Below, piece by piece: positions 1-7,164 of a stretch of 17,711 nt of DNA; position 1 is the stretch's first letter, and every line of letters begins with the position of its first letter. The DNA lies in contig CAJMRV010000015.1 in NCBI GenBank assembly GCA_905215795.1, positions 1 to 17,711 on the forward strand. The letters run 5' to 3'. Source of the stretch: an uncultured bacterium (GTDB lineage Bacteria; Pseudomonadota; Gammaproteobacteria; Burkholderiales; Burkholderiaceae_F). The translations under genes were made by a program, and so were the position numbers. Under the pieces are notes generated by a model. It saw only the letters and a program-made list of their open reading frames with translations, was not told the origin of the DNA and did no database searches.

Positions 1-1
1 C

Positions 2-763
2 TGCTCGATCGCCGGGATCAACGTGGGCGACCTCGTCTTCCATCTCTTCTGGCTCTCGATCCTCGCCTTCGTCCTCGGCTGGATCGTCCTGATCCGTCCG
101 ATCCGCCCGACCGCCGAGCAGCTCGCCGAACACGAGGCACGCATGAAGGACGTGAGCGGCCGCTGGAGCGACATCGTCCTCGCCGTCGCTCCGGTCTTCG
201 CGAGCGTGGTGCTCATGCTCGTCTGGAACGTCTCGGCCGCCGCGGCCATGGGCGCCGTCGTCGTGGCGATGTTCGGCGTGCTCGCGCTCCTCGGGCGCGG
301 CGTCGGTATCGTGCGCACGGTCCGCGAGGCCTGGGACACCAAGCTGATGCTCAACATCTCGGCGATCCTCTTCTTCATCTCGCTCCTCGAGGCGACGGGC
401 GTGCTCGGCACCCTCGTCGAGTCCCTCCAGTCGAGCTCGCTCCCGTTCGCCGTCGTGGTCGCCGCAATCGCGCTCCTCGTGGGCATCCTCACCGGCATGA
501 GCCAGGGCCACGTCGCCATCGTCATGCCGATCGTCGCCGCCGTGGCGCCGGGGAGCCTGCTCTTCGCCGGGATCGCGATGGTCTTCGGCGTGGCGGGCCA
601 GATGGTCACGCCCACCCACGTCTGCCTCACCCTGAGCGTGGACTACTTCAAGGCCTCGTTCGCGAAGACGCTCGCCCCGGTGCTCGTCGCCGAGACGGCG
701 CTCCTCGTCATCTTCGCCGCGGTCACCTTCTGGATGAACCCGGACGTGCTCGGCCTCGCCTGA
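2..763 (+). CDS. DUF401-family integral membrane protein (5' end missing)
   Basis: The reading frame is open to the left edge, so the gene begins outside the window; a GTG at 23 lies within the frame but is unlikely to be the real start. The visible 253 residues are mostly hydrophobic, with about seven membrane-spanning stretches and one charged cytoplasmic-type loop (EQLAEHEARMKDVSGRWSD) near residues 40-58. The C-terminal half carries a pattern I associate with the DUF401 family of membrane proteins: a glycine-rich helix (LLVGILTGMSQGHVAIVMP), then VTPTHVCLTLSVDYFKA, then a final membrane helix. These proteins resemble ion or organic-acid permeases of the ArsB/NhaD type, but I know of no proven substrate. 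It ends with TGA at 761-763 and is followed by a hairpin and the gltX promoter region, so it is probably the last gene of its own transcript. Family call fairly secure; function unknown. Confidence 0.7.
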   Translation, partial: CSIAGINVGDLVFHLFWLSILAFVLGWIVLIRPIRPTAEQLAEHEARMKDVSGRWSDIVLAVAPVFASVVLMLVWNVSAAAAMGAVVVAMFGVLALLGRGVGIVRTVREAWDTKLMLNISAILFFISLLEATGVLGTLVESLQSSSLPFAVVVAAIALLVGILTGMSQGHVAIVMPIVAAVAPGSLLFAGIAMVFGVAGQMVTPTHVCLTLSVDYFKASFAKTLAPVLVAETALLVIFAAVTFWMNPDVLGLA

Positions 764-778
764 CGCGGTGTTTTCCCT

Positions 779-810
779 GCCGGAAGGGCGCCCCGCGCGG
801 GCCTTCCGGC
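779..810 (+). terminator. Hairpin after the DUF401 gene, possible terminator
   Basis: GCCGGAAGG (779-787) pairs perfectly with CCTTCCGGC (802-810) around a 14-base GC-rich loop, starting 16 bases after the stop codon. No run of T follows, so it is not a textbook intrinsic terminator. It could protect the 3' end or work with Rho. Confidence 0.35.
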
Positions 811-821
811 TCGGAGCCACG

Positions 822-837
822 TATAAACTGCTAAAAT
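822..837 (+). promoter_or_regulatory. Candidate -10 region(s) of the gltX promoter
   Basis: TATAAA (822-827) and TAAAAT (832-837) form an AT island inside very GC-rich DNA, about 200 bases upstream of gltX. TAAAAT is also the -10 hexamer proposed for rpsP and for the internal trmD promoter in this window. I see no convincing -35 at 16-18 bases, so which hexamer is used is open. Confidence 0.4.
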
Positions 838-868
838 AACCAACTTGCGTGACTCGCCGCGCCCCGCT

Positions 869-1016
869 TCCGGCCGCGCCGGAGGCCGTCGGGAAGGACG
901 GCCGGGGAAGCCCGGGCGAGCATGCCACCCGATTTTCAAATCATCAACTCGCCACAGGAGGCGGTTGACGCGCGCCCCCTCGGCTCCGGGATGCGGAGTC
1001 CCCGTGCGCGCCGACC
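869..1016 (+). promoter_or_regulatory. Structured gltX leader (three hairpins)
   Basis: Between the candidate promoter and gltX there is no gene but there are consecutive inverted repeats: TCCGG/CCGGA (869-873 with 879-883), GGCCGTC/GACGGCC (884-890 with 897-903), and a long stem 963-975 with 1004-1016 (13 pairs including two G-U pairs and one mismatch) that encloses a smaller hairpin CTCCG/CGGAG (984-988 with 994-998). The long stem ends only a few bases before the AGGA ribosome-binding site (1019-1022), so it could influence translation of gltX. No known riboswitch or T-box motif was recognised. Confidence 0.4.
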
Positions 1017-1032
1017 TGCAGGAAAAGTAAAC

Positions 1033-2430
1033 ATGAAGACCATTCGCACGCGAATTGCACCGAGTCCCACGGGCATGATGCACCTGGGCACGGCCCGTAC
1101 CGCGATCTACTGCTGGGCAGTGGCCCGCCACTTCGGAGGCAAGTTCCTCCTCCGCATCGAAGACACCGACCAGAAGCGCTCCACCCAGGAGGCCGTCCAG
1201 GTGATCCTCGACGGCATGAAGTGGCTCAACCTCGACTACGACGAGGGCCCGATCTACCAGATGCACCGTCTCGAACGCTACAAGGAAGTGGTCGACAAGA
1301 TGCTCGAGGAGGGCACGGCCTACTACTGCTACGCCACGCCCGAGGAACTCGACGAAATGCGCGAAGAGCAGAAGCGTCTCGGTCTGAAGCCCCGCTACGA
1401 CGGCCGCTGGCGTCCTGAGAACGCCAAGGGCAAGCCCATTCCCGAAGGCGTCAAGCCGGTGATCCGCTTCCGCAACCCGGACGACGGCGCCGTGACCTGG
1501 GACGACGCCGTGTACGGCCCGATCACCGTGGCCAACTCCGAGCTCGACGACCTGATCATCATGCGCGACGGCATCCCCACCTACAACTTCGCCGTCGTCG
1601 TCGATGACTGGGACATGGAGGTGAGCCACGTCATCCGCGGCGCCGACCACATCAACAACACCCCGCGCCAGATCAACATCTACCGCGCCCTGGGCGCCGA
1701 AGTGCCGGTCTTCGCGCACCTCCCGCTGATCAACGGCCCCGACGGCCAGAAGCTCTCCAAGCGCCACGGCACGGTCTCCGTGCTCGAGTACGAACGCCAG
1801 GGCTACCTCCCCGAGGCGATCGTCAACTACCTCGCCCGCCTGGGCTGGGGCCACGGCAACATGGAGAAGTTCACCGCCAAGGAACTCGCCGAGATCTTCG
1901 TGCTCTCCGACTGCTCCCGCTCGGCCGCCCGCATCGACTGGAAGAAGCTCGAGTGGCTCAACCAGCAGTACATGAAGGAGGCCGACAACGAACGCCTCGC
2001 CGGCCTGGTGCGCCACCGCATCGAAGCCCGCGGCGGCGACGTCGAGAACGGTCCCGACCTCGTTGCCGTGTGCGACCTCCTGAAGAGCCGTTCCGGCACG
2101 CTTGAGAAGCTCGCCGACGCCGCGCTCTTCTTCTACAAGTACGAGAAGAAGAGCCAGGAGGAGATCGACTCCGTCCTCGCCGACGGCGGCCGTGAAGCCC
2201 TTGAGGCTTTCGCCGAAGGCTTCGCCAAGCTCGGCGACGAGCCCAAGCCCGAGGAGGTCTACGGCGTGATCCAGCAGGTCATGGAGGCCCAGTCGATCAA
2301 GATGAAGGTCATCGCCAACCCGCTGCGCGTGATCGTCTGCGCCGCCGACCGCACCCCGCAGATCGACATCACGCTCTGCCTGATCGGCAAGAAGAACGTC
2401 CTCGACCGCATCCACGACGCGCTCGCCTGA
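1033..2430 (+). CDS. gltX: Glutamyl-tRNA synthetase
   Basis: Class I aminoacyl-tRNA synthetase that charges tRNA-Glu with glutamate in the cytosol. With the ATG at 1033 the protein is 465 residues, the usual bacterial length, and begins MKTIRTRIAPSPTGMMHLGT, the canonical N-terminus: the HIGH signature appears as HLGT (residues 17-20). The KMSKS loop is KLSKRHG (240-246). The C-terminal anticodon-binding domain ends in a conserved-looking segment (IDITLCLIGKKNVLDRI). The frame is open upstream to an ATG at 922, but that adds 37 residues that overlap the leader hairpins and precede the conserved start, so it was rejected. AGGA at 1019-1022 precedes the chosen start. In the region where some GluRS enzymes bind zinc only one cysteine is present (C99), so this looks like the zinc-free type. 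Monocistronic: own leader and a strong terminator. Whether it is discriminating or also charges tRNA-Gln cannot be told from sequence alone. Confidence 0.97.
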   Translation: MKTIRTRIAPSPTGMMHLGTARTAIYCWAVARHFGGKFLLRIEDTDQKRSTQEAVQVILDGMKWLNLDYDEGPIYQMHRLERYKEVVDKMLEEGTAYYCYATPEELDEMREEQKRLGLKPRYDGRWRPENAKGKPIPEGVKPVIRFRNPDDGAVTWDDAVYGPITVANSELDDLIIMRDGIPTYNFAVVVDDWDMEVSHVIRGADHINNTPRQINIYRALGAEVPVFAHLPLINGPDGQKLSKRHGTVSVLEYERQGYLPEAIVNYLARLGWGHGNMEKFTAKELAEIFVLSDCSRSAARIDWKKLEWLNQQYMKEADNERLAGLVRHRIEARGGDVENGPDLVAVCDLLKSRSGTLEKLADAALFFYKYEKKSQEEIDSVLADGGREALEAFAEGFAKLGDEPKPEEVYGVIQQVMEAQSIKMKVIANPLRVIVCAADRTPQIDITLCLIGKKNVLDRIHDALA

Positions 2431-2458
2431 GCCCGTTGAACGGACCGGTTCCGGAACC

Positions 2459-2503
2459 GAAGGCCGTCGTCCCCGGAGATGGGGGCGGCGGCCTTCGTCT
2501 TTT
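2459..2503 (+). terminator. Intrinsic terminator of gltX
   Basis: A 16-bp stem, 2459-2474 with 2481-2496 (two T-G wobbles, loop GGAGAT), is followed by GTCTTTT. It lies 28 bases after the gltX stop codon. A perfect 12-base palindrome GGTTCCGGAACC (2447-2458) sits immediately upstream. Confidence 0.88.
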
Positions 2504-2546
2504 CAGACGGCCTTCATGCGGTTTCCTCCGCCGGCGCCTCCTGCGC

Positions 2547-2552
2547 TATAGT
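2547..2552 (+). promoter_or_regulatory. Candidate -10 box for the yggS-like gene
   Basis: TATAGT lies in an otherwise GC-rich stretch, 79 bases upstream of the ATG at 2626. No clear -35 at normal spacing. If used, transcription would begin near 2558-2560, which would leave too little leader for an ATG at 2566 and therefore argues for the start at 2626. Confidence 0.3.
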
Positions 2553-2625
2553 GGAGGGGAATCCGATGCCCGGCCCCCGGCCGCGCATCCTCCATCCCTC
2601 CACGCGAACACACACGTCCCCGACC

Positions 2626-3423
2626 ATGACCGACACGTCCATCCCCGCCGTTTCAGACGCTTCCGACGAGACCGCCTTCGAGGCCTACCGGCGCTCCCCG
2701 GAGGCGGCCGCGCTCCTTGAACGCCACCGTGCCGTCCTCCAACGCGTGGCCCTCGCCGAACGCGCCGCGGGGCGCCCGGAGGGCTCCGTCACGCTGATCG
2801 CCGTCGGGAAGACCTTCCCCTTCGCCTGCGAGCGTCTCCTCTATGAGGCGGGGGCCCGGAACTTCGGCGAGAACTACGTTCAGGAGGGCGTGGAGAAGAG
2901 CCGCGAAATGGCCTTGCTCGCCCCCGCGGAGGACCGTCCCGCATGGCACCTGATCGGCACGCTCCAGTCCAACAAGACCGCGGCCGCCGCCACGGCCTTC
3001 GACTGGGTGCATTCCGTGGACCGCCTCAAGATCGCGAGGCGCCTCTCTGAGGCGAGGCTCGCCGCGGGACTCCCTCCGCTCGAAATCCTCCTCGAGGTGA
3101 ACGCCGACGACGAGGAAGGGAAGGGCGGCGTGGACTTCGCGGAGCTGCCGGCCCTCGCGGACGCGGTCGCGCCGCTCACGGGCGTGCGTCTGCGCGGTCT
3201 GATGGCGATTCCCGATCCGACGCTCTCCGAAACCCTGCGCCGCAACGCGTTCGAGCGTGTCGCACGCGCCTTCGAGGCGCTCCGCGCGGCGCATCCCGAG
3301 CTTCCCGTCGACACGCTGTCGATGGGCATGACCCACGACCTCGAGTGGGCCGTCGAGGCGGGCTCGACGATGGTGCGCGTGGGCACCGCCATCTTCGGTC
3401 CGCGCGACTACTCACGACGCTGA
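2626..3423 (+). CDS. yggS: YggS/PLPBP-family pyridoxal-phosphate homeostasis protein
   Basis: Cytosolic, alanine-racemase-fold protein that carries pyridoxal 5'-phosphate and keeps vitamin B6 and amino-acid pools in balance; the family has no firmly known catalytic activity. The PLP lysine lies in LIAVGKTFP (family form LVAVSKTKP), followed by GARNFGENYVQE, WHLIGTLQSNK, and, near the end, SMGMTHDLEWAVEAGSTMVRVGTAIFG, all family hallmarks. From ATG 2626 the protein is 265 residues, about 30 longer than the E. coli homologue because of a non-conserved N-terminal extension. No clear ribosome-binding site precedes 2626; an in-frame ATG at 2566 is preceded by GGAGGGGA at a good distance (2553-2560) and would give 285 residues, so the start is uncertain. 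It stands between the gltX terminator and a gene-free stretch and appears to be a single-gene unit; in many proteobacteria the gene sits next to proC or pilT, which is not the case here. Confidence 0.93.
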   Translation: MTDTSIPAVSDASDETAFEAYRRSPEAAALLERHRAVLQRVALAERAAGRPEGSVTLIAVGKTFPFACERLLYEAGARNFGENYVQEGVEKSREMALLAPAEDRPAWHLIGTLQSNKTAAAATAFDWVHSVDRLKIARRLSEARLAAGLPPLEILLEVNADDEEGKGGVDFAELPALADAVAPLTGVRLRGLMAIPDPTLSETLRRNAFERVARAFEALRAAHPELPVDTLSMGMTHDLEWAVEAGSTMVRVGTAIFGPRDYSRR

Positions 3424-3502
3424 CCCCGCGGTCCCGTCATCCCTTTTCCGGGGATCTCCTAGGGGTTTCTCCCATGCTCGAATCCCGATTTTTTGAAAAA
3501 GA

Positions 3503-3629
3503 TATAAGGGTTAACGCCCAATACCTTCAGAGTAGTTAGTCGGGTGTAGCATGTAGGGGCTACATCATTTCAAAACACTACGGGGAGTAGTGATTGTGTC
3601 GAAAGGGCCTGAAAATTCAGGCCCCTTTT
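3503..3629 (+). ncRNA. Candidate small RNA upstream of ugpB
   Basis: In the 380-base gap between yggS and ugpB, an AT-rich -10-like box TATAAG (3503-3508) is followed by three hairpins. They are ATGTAG-GGG-CTACAT (3551-3565; an overlapping alternative pairs TGTAGC 3545-3550 with GCTACA 3559-3564), CACTAC-GGGGA-GTAGTG (3576-3592), and a terminator stem ending in CTTTT (3605-3629). The composition is markedly less GC-rich than the flanking genes. The terminator is about 180 bases after yggS, too far to look like its ordinary 3' end. A transcript of roughly 115 bases starting near 3514 would fit. No known RNA family was recognised. It may instead be an attenuated ugpB leader or just the yggS 3' region. 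Confidence 0.35.
3605..3629 (+). terminator. Intrinsic terminator upstream of the ugp operon
   Basis: GGGCCTGA (3605-3612) pairs with TCAGGCCC (3617-3624), followed by CTTTT; flanking AAA (3602-3604) can pair into the T run past a single C bulge. Confidence 0.8.
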
Positions 3630-3804
3630 CAATGGACATCGCTCCTTTATCTCACTTATTATTGGGATCGGGTCGGAACGGGGGGTCTTCAGCCCGCTCC
3701 GGCCCAGGAGTAAGTCCGACCTCCTTGATGGAAGTGTCCACGGGGCCGCCCCGGGCGGTTGCCGTGTACGCCTGGCTCGGACACCTTGCTCAAAGGAGAA
3801 AATA
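3630..3804 (+). promoter_or_regulatory. Gene-free ugpB upstream region and leader
   Basis: No gene is seen here. The left part is AT-rich (TTATCTCACTTATTATTGG, about 3647-3665) and could contain the ugp promoter. The right part can fold: AAGTGTCC (3733-3740) can pair with GGACACCTT (near 3779-3787) and enclose GC-rich repeats around GGGGCCGCCCCGGGC. I looked for a Pho box, because ugp genes belong to the Pho regulon in E. coli, and found none that I could defend. The ribosome-binding site AAAGGAG (3792-3798) is 6 bases before ugpB. Confidence 0.35.
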
Positions 3805-5127
3805 ATGAGCAGAAAAATGGTAATGGCGGGGCTTGCGACCGCTTGTCTCATGGCCTTTTCCGCCGGTTCCCACGCCGCTCCCACCGAGATCACCTGGTGG
3901 CATGCAATGACCAACGCGCTGGGCGACTGGGTCACCGACCTCACCAATGAGTTCAACGAGCGCAATCCCGATTGCCATCTCACCTCCACCTACAAGGGCA
4001 GCTACGACCAGGTCATGACGACCGGCATCTCCGCCGCCCGAGCCCACCGTGCTCCGAACATCCTGCAGGTGTTCGAAGTCGGCACGGCCACCATGATGAA
4101 CAGCCGCGGCGCCGTCAAGCCGGTCGGCGACATCATGAAGGAGGCGGGCTACGACTTCGATCCCAAGAAGTACATCTCCGCCGTTTATGGTTACTACTCC
4201 CTTCCCGACGGTCGTATGATGAGTTTCCCTTTCAACTCGTCGACGACCGTCATGTACATCAACGCCGACCTCTTCAAGAAGGCCGGGCTGTCGGTCGAGG
4301 CCGACAAGCTCCCGAAGACCTGGGGCGACCTCATGAAGGCGACCGAGGCCCTCAAGAAGGCGGGCGTTGCCTGCCCGATGACGACGAGCTGGATGGGCTG
4401 GACGCAGCTCGAGAGTTTCGCGAGCTGGCACAACACCGAGTTCGCCTCCAAGAACAACGGCTTCGGCGGCCTCGACGCGAGGCTGCTCGCCAACGGCCCG
4501 CTCTTCGAACGCCACATCGCCGACCTCGAGAAGATGGCCAAGGAGGGCCTGTTCGTCTACAAGGGACGCGGCAACCTCCCGGACGCGGCCTTCTACTCGG
4601 GTGAGTGCGCCATCACGATGGGCTCCTCGGCGGCCCTGGGCAACATCCGCAAGAACGCCAAGTTCGAATTCCGCACCGTCCCGATGCCCTACTACGCGGA
4701 CGTCAAGGACGCCCCGCAGAACACCATCATCGGCGGCGCCTCGCTCTGGGCCATGAACGGCAAGAGCAAGGCCGAGGACGTGTGCGTGGCCAAATTCTTC
4801 AAGTTCCTCTCCGACCCGAAGGTCCAGGCCTCCAACCACATGAGGACGGGCTATCTGCCGGTCACCCACGAGGCCTACGAGCTCGCGCGTGAGAGCGGCT
4901 ACTACGAGAAGAACCCGGGCGCGGACGTCTCCGTCAAGCAGATGATGAAGACGACCGAGAAGAGCCGCGGGCTCCGCTTGGGCTACATGCCGCAGATCCG
5001 CACGATCGTCGATGAGGAACTCGAGAAGGTCTGGGCCGGCAAGGCCCACGCCAAGGAGGCCCTCGACGCCATCGTCAAGCGTGGCAACGAGCAGCTCGAA
5101 CGCTTCCAGCGCGTGATCAGCAAGTAA
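3805..5127 (+). CDS. ugpB: Glycerol-3-phosphate ABC transporter, periplasmic binding protein
   Basis: Periplasmic receptor that hands sn-glycerol-3-phosphate (and glycerophosphodiesters) to the UgpAE membrane channel. 440 residues, like E. coli UgpB. It starts with a signal peptide (MSRKMVMAGLATACLMAFSA, likely cut after SHA near residue 24). Close matches to UgpB from memory run along the whole protein: ITWWHAM, YKGSYDQ, ILQVFEVGTATMM, FPFNSST (141-147), SWMGWTQLES (the two ligand-stacking tryptophans, W196 and W199), KDAPQNTIIGGASLWAM, TGYLPVTHEAYELARESGYYEKNPGAD and GLRLGYMPQIR (the arginine that contacts phosphate in E. coli). A good ribosome-binding site AAAGGAG precedes it. It is first in ugpB-A-E-C and separated from ugpA by 269 bases with a strong hairpin, which fits higher expression of the binding protein than of the permeases. 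Confidence 0.95.
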   Translation: MSRKMVMAGLATACLMAFSAGSHAAPTEITWWHAMTNALGDWVTDLTNEFNERNPDCHLTSTYKGSYDQVMTTGISAARAHRAPNILQVFEVGTATMMNSRGAVKPVGDIMKEAGYDFDPKKYISAVYGYYSLPDGRMMSFPFNSSTTVMYINADLFKKAGLSVEADKLPKTWGDLMKATEALKKAGVACPMTTSWMGWTQLESFASWHNTEFASKNNGFGGLDARLLANGPLFERHIADLEKMAKEGLFVYKGRGNLPDAAFYSGECAITMGSSAALGNIRKNAKFEFRTVPMPYYADVKDAPQNTIIGGASLWAMNGKSKAEDVCVAKFFKFLSDPKVQASNHMRTGYLPVTHEAYELARESGYYEKNPGADVSVKQMMKTTEKSRGLRLGYMPQIRTIVDEELEKVWAGKAHAKEALDAIVKRGNEQLERFQRVISK

Positions 5128-5138
5128 ACGGTCGATGG

Positions 5139-5210
5139 TCCGCCACTCCGGGCGGAGACCCCACCGGGCGCCGATGCGCTCCCCCTTGAGGGGAACGCGT
5201 GCCGGCGCCC
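5139..5210 (+). promoter_or_regulatory. Intercistronic hairpins between ugpB and ugpA
   Basis: Shortly after ugpB, GGTC-CGCC (5139-5146) can pair with GGCGG-A-GACC (to 5162). Then a long stem follows: GGGCGCCG (5166-5173) with CGGCGCCC (5203-5210), continued by TGCG/CGCG (5175-5178 with 5196-5199) and T-CCCC/GGGG-A (5180-5184 with 5190-5194), loop CTTGA. No T run follows, so complete termination is unlikely. The rest of the 269-base gap (5211-5396) contains no gene that I can support. The arrangement is like the malE-malF spacer, where a hairpin stabilises the binding-protein part of the mRNA. Confidence 0.55.
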
Positions 5211-5396
5211 CGGCGTGGTTCCCTCCCGGCGCGGCGGATTCCGTCCTCCTTGAAACGCACCCTGAACAAAAACACGCACCCGGGATCGTCAGCCGCGCCG
5301 AGCGCCGGCGGCGGTCGTCCATGAGGCGGCCGGCCGTCAGACGTGATGAGAAGGCGCATGAGAAGCCGTGCGGCGGTCCGGAGTGAGGGAGATCAC

Positions 5397-6278
5397 GTGG
5401 AAAAACGAGTCCATTTCAAAAGCCATTGGCTGCCCTACGCCCTCGTGGCGCCGCAGCTCCTCATCACGCTCATATTCTTCTTCCTGCCCGCCGGCGAGGC
5501 CATCCACCAGTCGGTGCTCATGCAGGACCCGTTCGGACTGTCGAGCGAATTCGTCGGCCTGGAGAACTTCAGGACCCTGCTGGCCGACCCCAACTACCTC
5601 TCGAGCTTCAAGGTCACGATGTTCTTCTCGGCGCTCGTCGCCGGGCTGGGCCTCGCCGTGAGCCTGCTGCTCGCCGTGTGCGCCGACCGCGTCATCCGCG
5701 GCGCGGGCACCTACAAGACGTTCCTCATCCTGCCCTACGCCGTGGCCCCCGCCATCGCCGGCGTGCTCTGGATGTTCATCTTCAACCCGACGCTCGGCGT
5801 CGTCTCCTACTTCCTGCACGCCCTCGGGATCGGCTGGGACTACCTGATACGTCCCGGACAGGCCCTGACGCTCCTCGTGATCGCGGCGGTCTGGAAGCAG
5901 GTGAGCTACAACTTCATCTTCTTCCTCGCCGGTCTCCAGGCCATCCCGCGCTCGCTTCTCGAGGCGGCGGCCATGGACGGGGCGGGGCCCTTCCGGCGCT
6001 TCTGGTCGGTCGTCTTCCCGCTTCTTTCGCCGACGACCTTCTTCCTGCTTGTCATGAACATCGTCTACGCCTTCTTCGATACGTTCGCCATCGTGGACGC
6101 GACGACGATGGGCGGGCCGGGCCAGTCCACGAACATCCTCGTCTACAAGGTGTTCGTCGACGGCTTCAGGAACATGGACTTCGGCGGTTCGGCCGCGCAG
6201 TCGGTGATCCTGATGATCATGGTGATCGCGCTCACGTTCATCCAGTTCCGGTACATCGAGCGCCGGGTCAACTACTGA
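5397..6278 (+). CDS. ugpA: Glycerol-3-phosphate ABC transporter, permease subunit UgpA
   Basis: Inner-membrane channel half that pairs with UgpE and is driven by UgpC. The GTG at 5397 is chosen because GAGGGAG (5385-5391) lies 5 bases upstream and the protein then begins MEKRVHFKSHWLPYALVAPQ, which lines up with the UgpA N-terminus; it gives 293 residues, close to the 295 of E. coli. In-frame starts at 5343, 5346 and 5358 would add an arginine-rich tail lacking homology. Six membrane segments are visible, and the EAA loop that docks the ATPase reads EAAAMDGAGPFRRFWSVVFP. The C-terminus (FIQFRYIERRVNY) is also UgpA-like. It is followed after 13 bases by ugpE. Confidence 0.95.
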   Translation: MEKRVHFKSHWLPYALVAPQLLITLIFFFLPAGEAIHQSVLMQDPFGLSSEFVGLENFRTLLADPNYLSSFKVTMFFSALVAGLGLAVSLLLAVCADRVIRGAGTYKTFLILPYAVAPAIAGVLWMFIFNPTLGVVSYFLHALGIGWDYLIRPGQALTLLVIAAVWKQVSYNFIFFLAGLQAIPRSLLEAAAMDGAGPFRRFWSVVFPLLSPTTFFLLVMNIVYAFFDTFAIVDATTMGGPGQSTNILVYKVFVDGFRNMDFGGSAAQSVILMIMVIALTFIQFRYIERRVNY

Positions 6279-6291
6279 GGAGGATTCGAAA

Positions 6292-7140
6292 ATGGTTGAA
6301 AATCGTCCTTGGTTGAACTTCTTCACGCACCTCACCCTGATCCTCGGCGTGGTGATCGTGCTCTTCCCCGTCTACATCGCCTTCGTCGCCTCGACGCACA
6401 CCGCCGTCGAGGTCGAGCAGGCCCCGATGAGCCTCCTTCCGGGGCTCCATCTGATCGAGAACTACCGGCAGATCCTCATGGAGGGCGGCAACATCGGTTC
6501 GCACGCCCCCGTGGGGCGCATGCTCTGGGTCTCACTCGTGATGGCCATGGGCATCTCGGTGGGCAAGATCTTCATCTCGCTGCTCTCGGCCTTCGCGATC
6601 GTCTACTTCAAGTTCCCGGGCCGCAACATCTGCTTCTGGCTCATCTTCATCACGCTCATGCTTCCCGTGGAGGTGCGCATCGCACCGACCTACGAGGTGA
6701 TGGCCAACCTGCACCTGCTTGACAGCTGGGCGGGCCTGATCCTCCCGGTGATCGCGTCGGCGACGGCGACCTTCCTCTTCAGGCAGTTCTTCATGACCGT
6801 GCCCGACGAGCTCGCCGAGGCCGCGCGCATGGACGGGGCGGGCCCCATGAGGTTCTTCTTCACGATCCTCATCCCGCTCTCGATGACCAACATCGCCGCC
6901 ATGTTCGTGATCCAGTTCATCTACGGCTGGAACCAGTACCTGTGGCCGCTCCTCGTGACCACGTCCGAGGACATGTATCCGATCGTCATCGGCATCAAGC
7001 GCATGATCGGCGGCGGCGACTCCGCCAACGAATGGAACCTCGTCATGGCCACGGCCATGCTCGCGATGCTCCCGCCCGCGCTCGTCGTGACCCTCATGCA
7101 GCGCTTCTTCGTGAAGGGCCTCGTGGATACGGAAAAGTAA
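6292..7140 (+). CDS. ugpE: Glycerol-3-phosphate ABC transporter, permease subunit UgpE
   Basis: Second inner-membrane permease subunit of the importer. 282 residues, matching E. coli UgpE (281). The start is fixed by GAGGAGG (6277-6283), which overlaps the ugpA stop codon. It has about six membrane helices; the ATPase-docking EAA loop is EAARMDGAGPMRFFFTILIP, and the C-terminal FVKGLVDTEK is characteristic. Family features include the periplasmic loop between helices 1 and 2 with STHTAVEVEQAPMSLLPG and the segment YGWNQYLWPLLVTTSEDMYP. Translated in a tight block with ugpA (13-base gap) and ugpC (24-base gap). Confidence 0.95.
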   Translation: MVENRPWLNFFTHLTLILGVVIVLFPVYIAFVASTHTAVEVEQAPMSLLPGLHLIENYRQILMEGGNIGSHAPVGRMLWVSLVMAMGISVGKIFISLLSAFAIVYFKFPGRNICFWLIFITLMLPVEVRIAPTYEVMANLHLLDSWAGLILPVIASATATFLFRQFFMTVPDELAEAARMDGAGPMRFFFTILIPLSMTNIAAMFVIQFIYGWNQYLWPLLVTTSEDMYPIVIGIKRMIGGGDSANEWNLVMATAMLAMLPPALVVTLMQRFFVKGLVDTEK

Positions 7141-7164
7141 GAGACACTCCCAACGAGAAACAAA

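Noticed and set aside
643..2415. Very long open frame on the minus strand opposite gltX (590 codons)
   Set aside because: It mirrors gltX codon structure, is built of low-complexity L/V/G/D/A/E residues, and has no recognisable domain; GC-rich genes routinely leave such antisense frames open.
3470..3500. tRNA-like 3' end (CTCGAATCCCG) in the yggS-ugpB gap
   Set aside because: It resembles a T-arm, but no acceptor, D or anticodon arm can be built upstream, so it is neither a tRNA nor a convincing attachment-site remnant.
3630..3804. Pho box upstream of ugpB
   Set aside because: Phosphate control would be expected from E. coli ugp, but no pair of CTGTCAT-like direct repeats at 11-base spacing was found.
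3790..5322. Long minus-strand open frame opposite ugpB (510 codons), and similar ones opposite ugpA, ugpC, the symporter, etfA and trmD
   Set aside because: All are mirror frames of well-identified genes, with skewed composition and no motif of their own.
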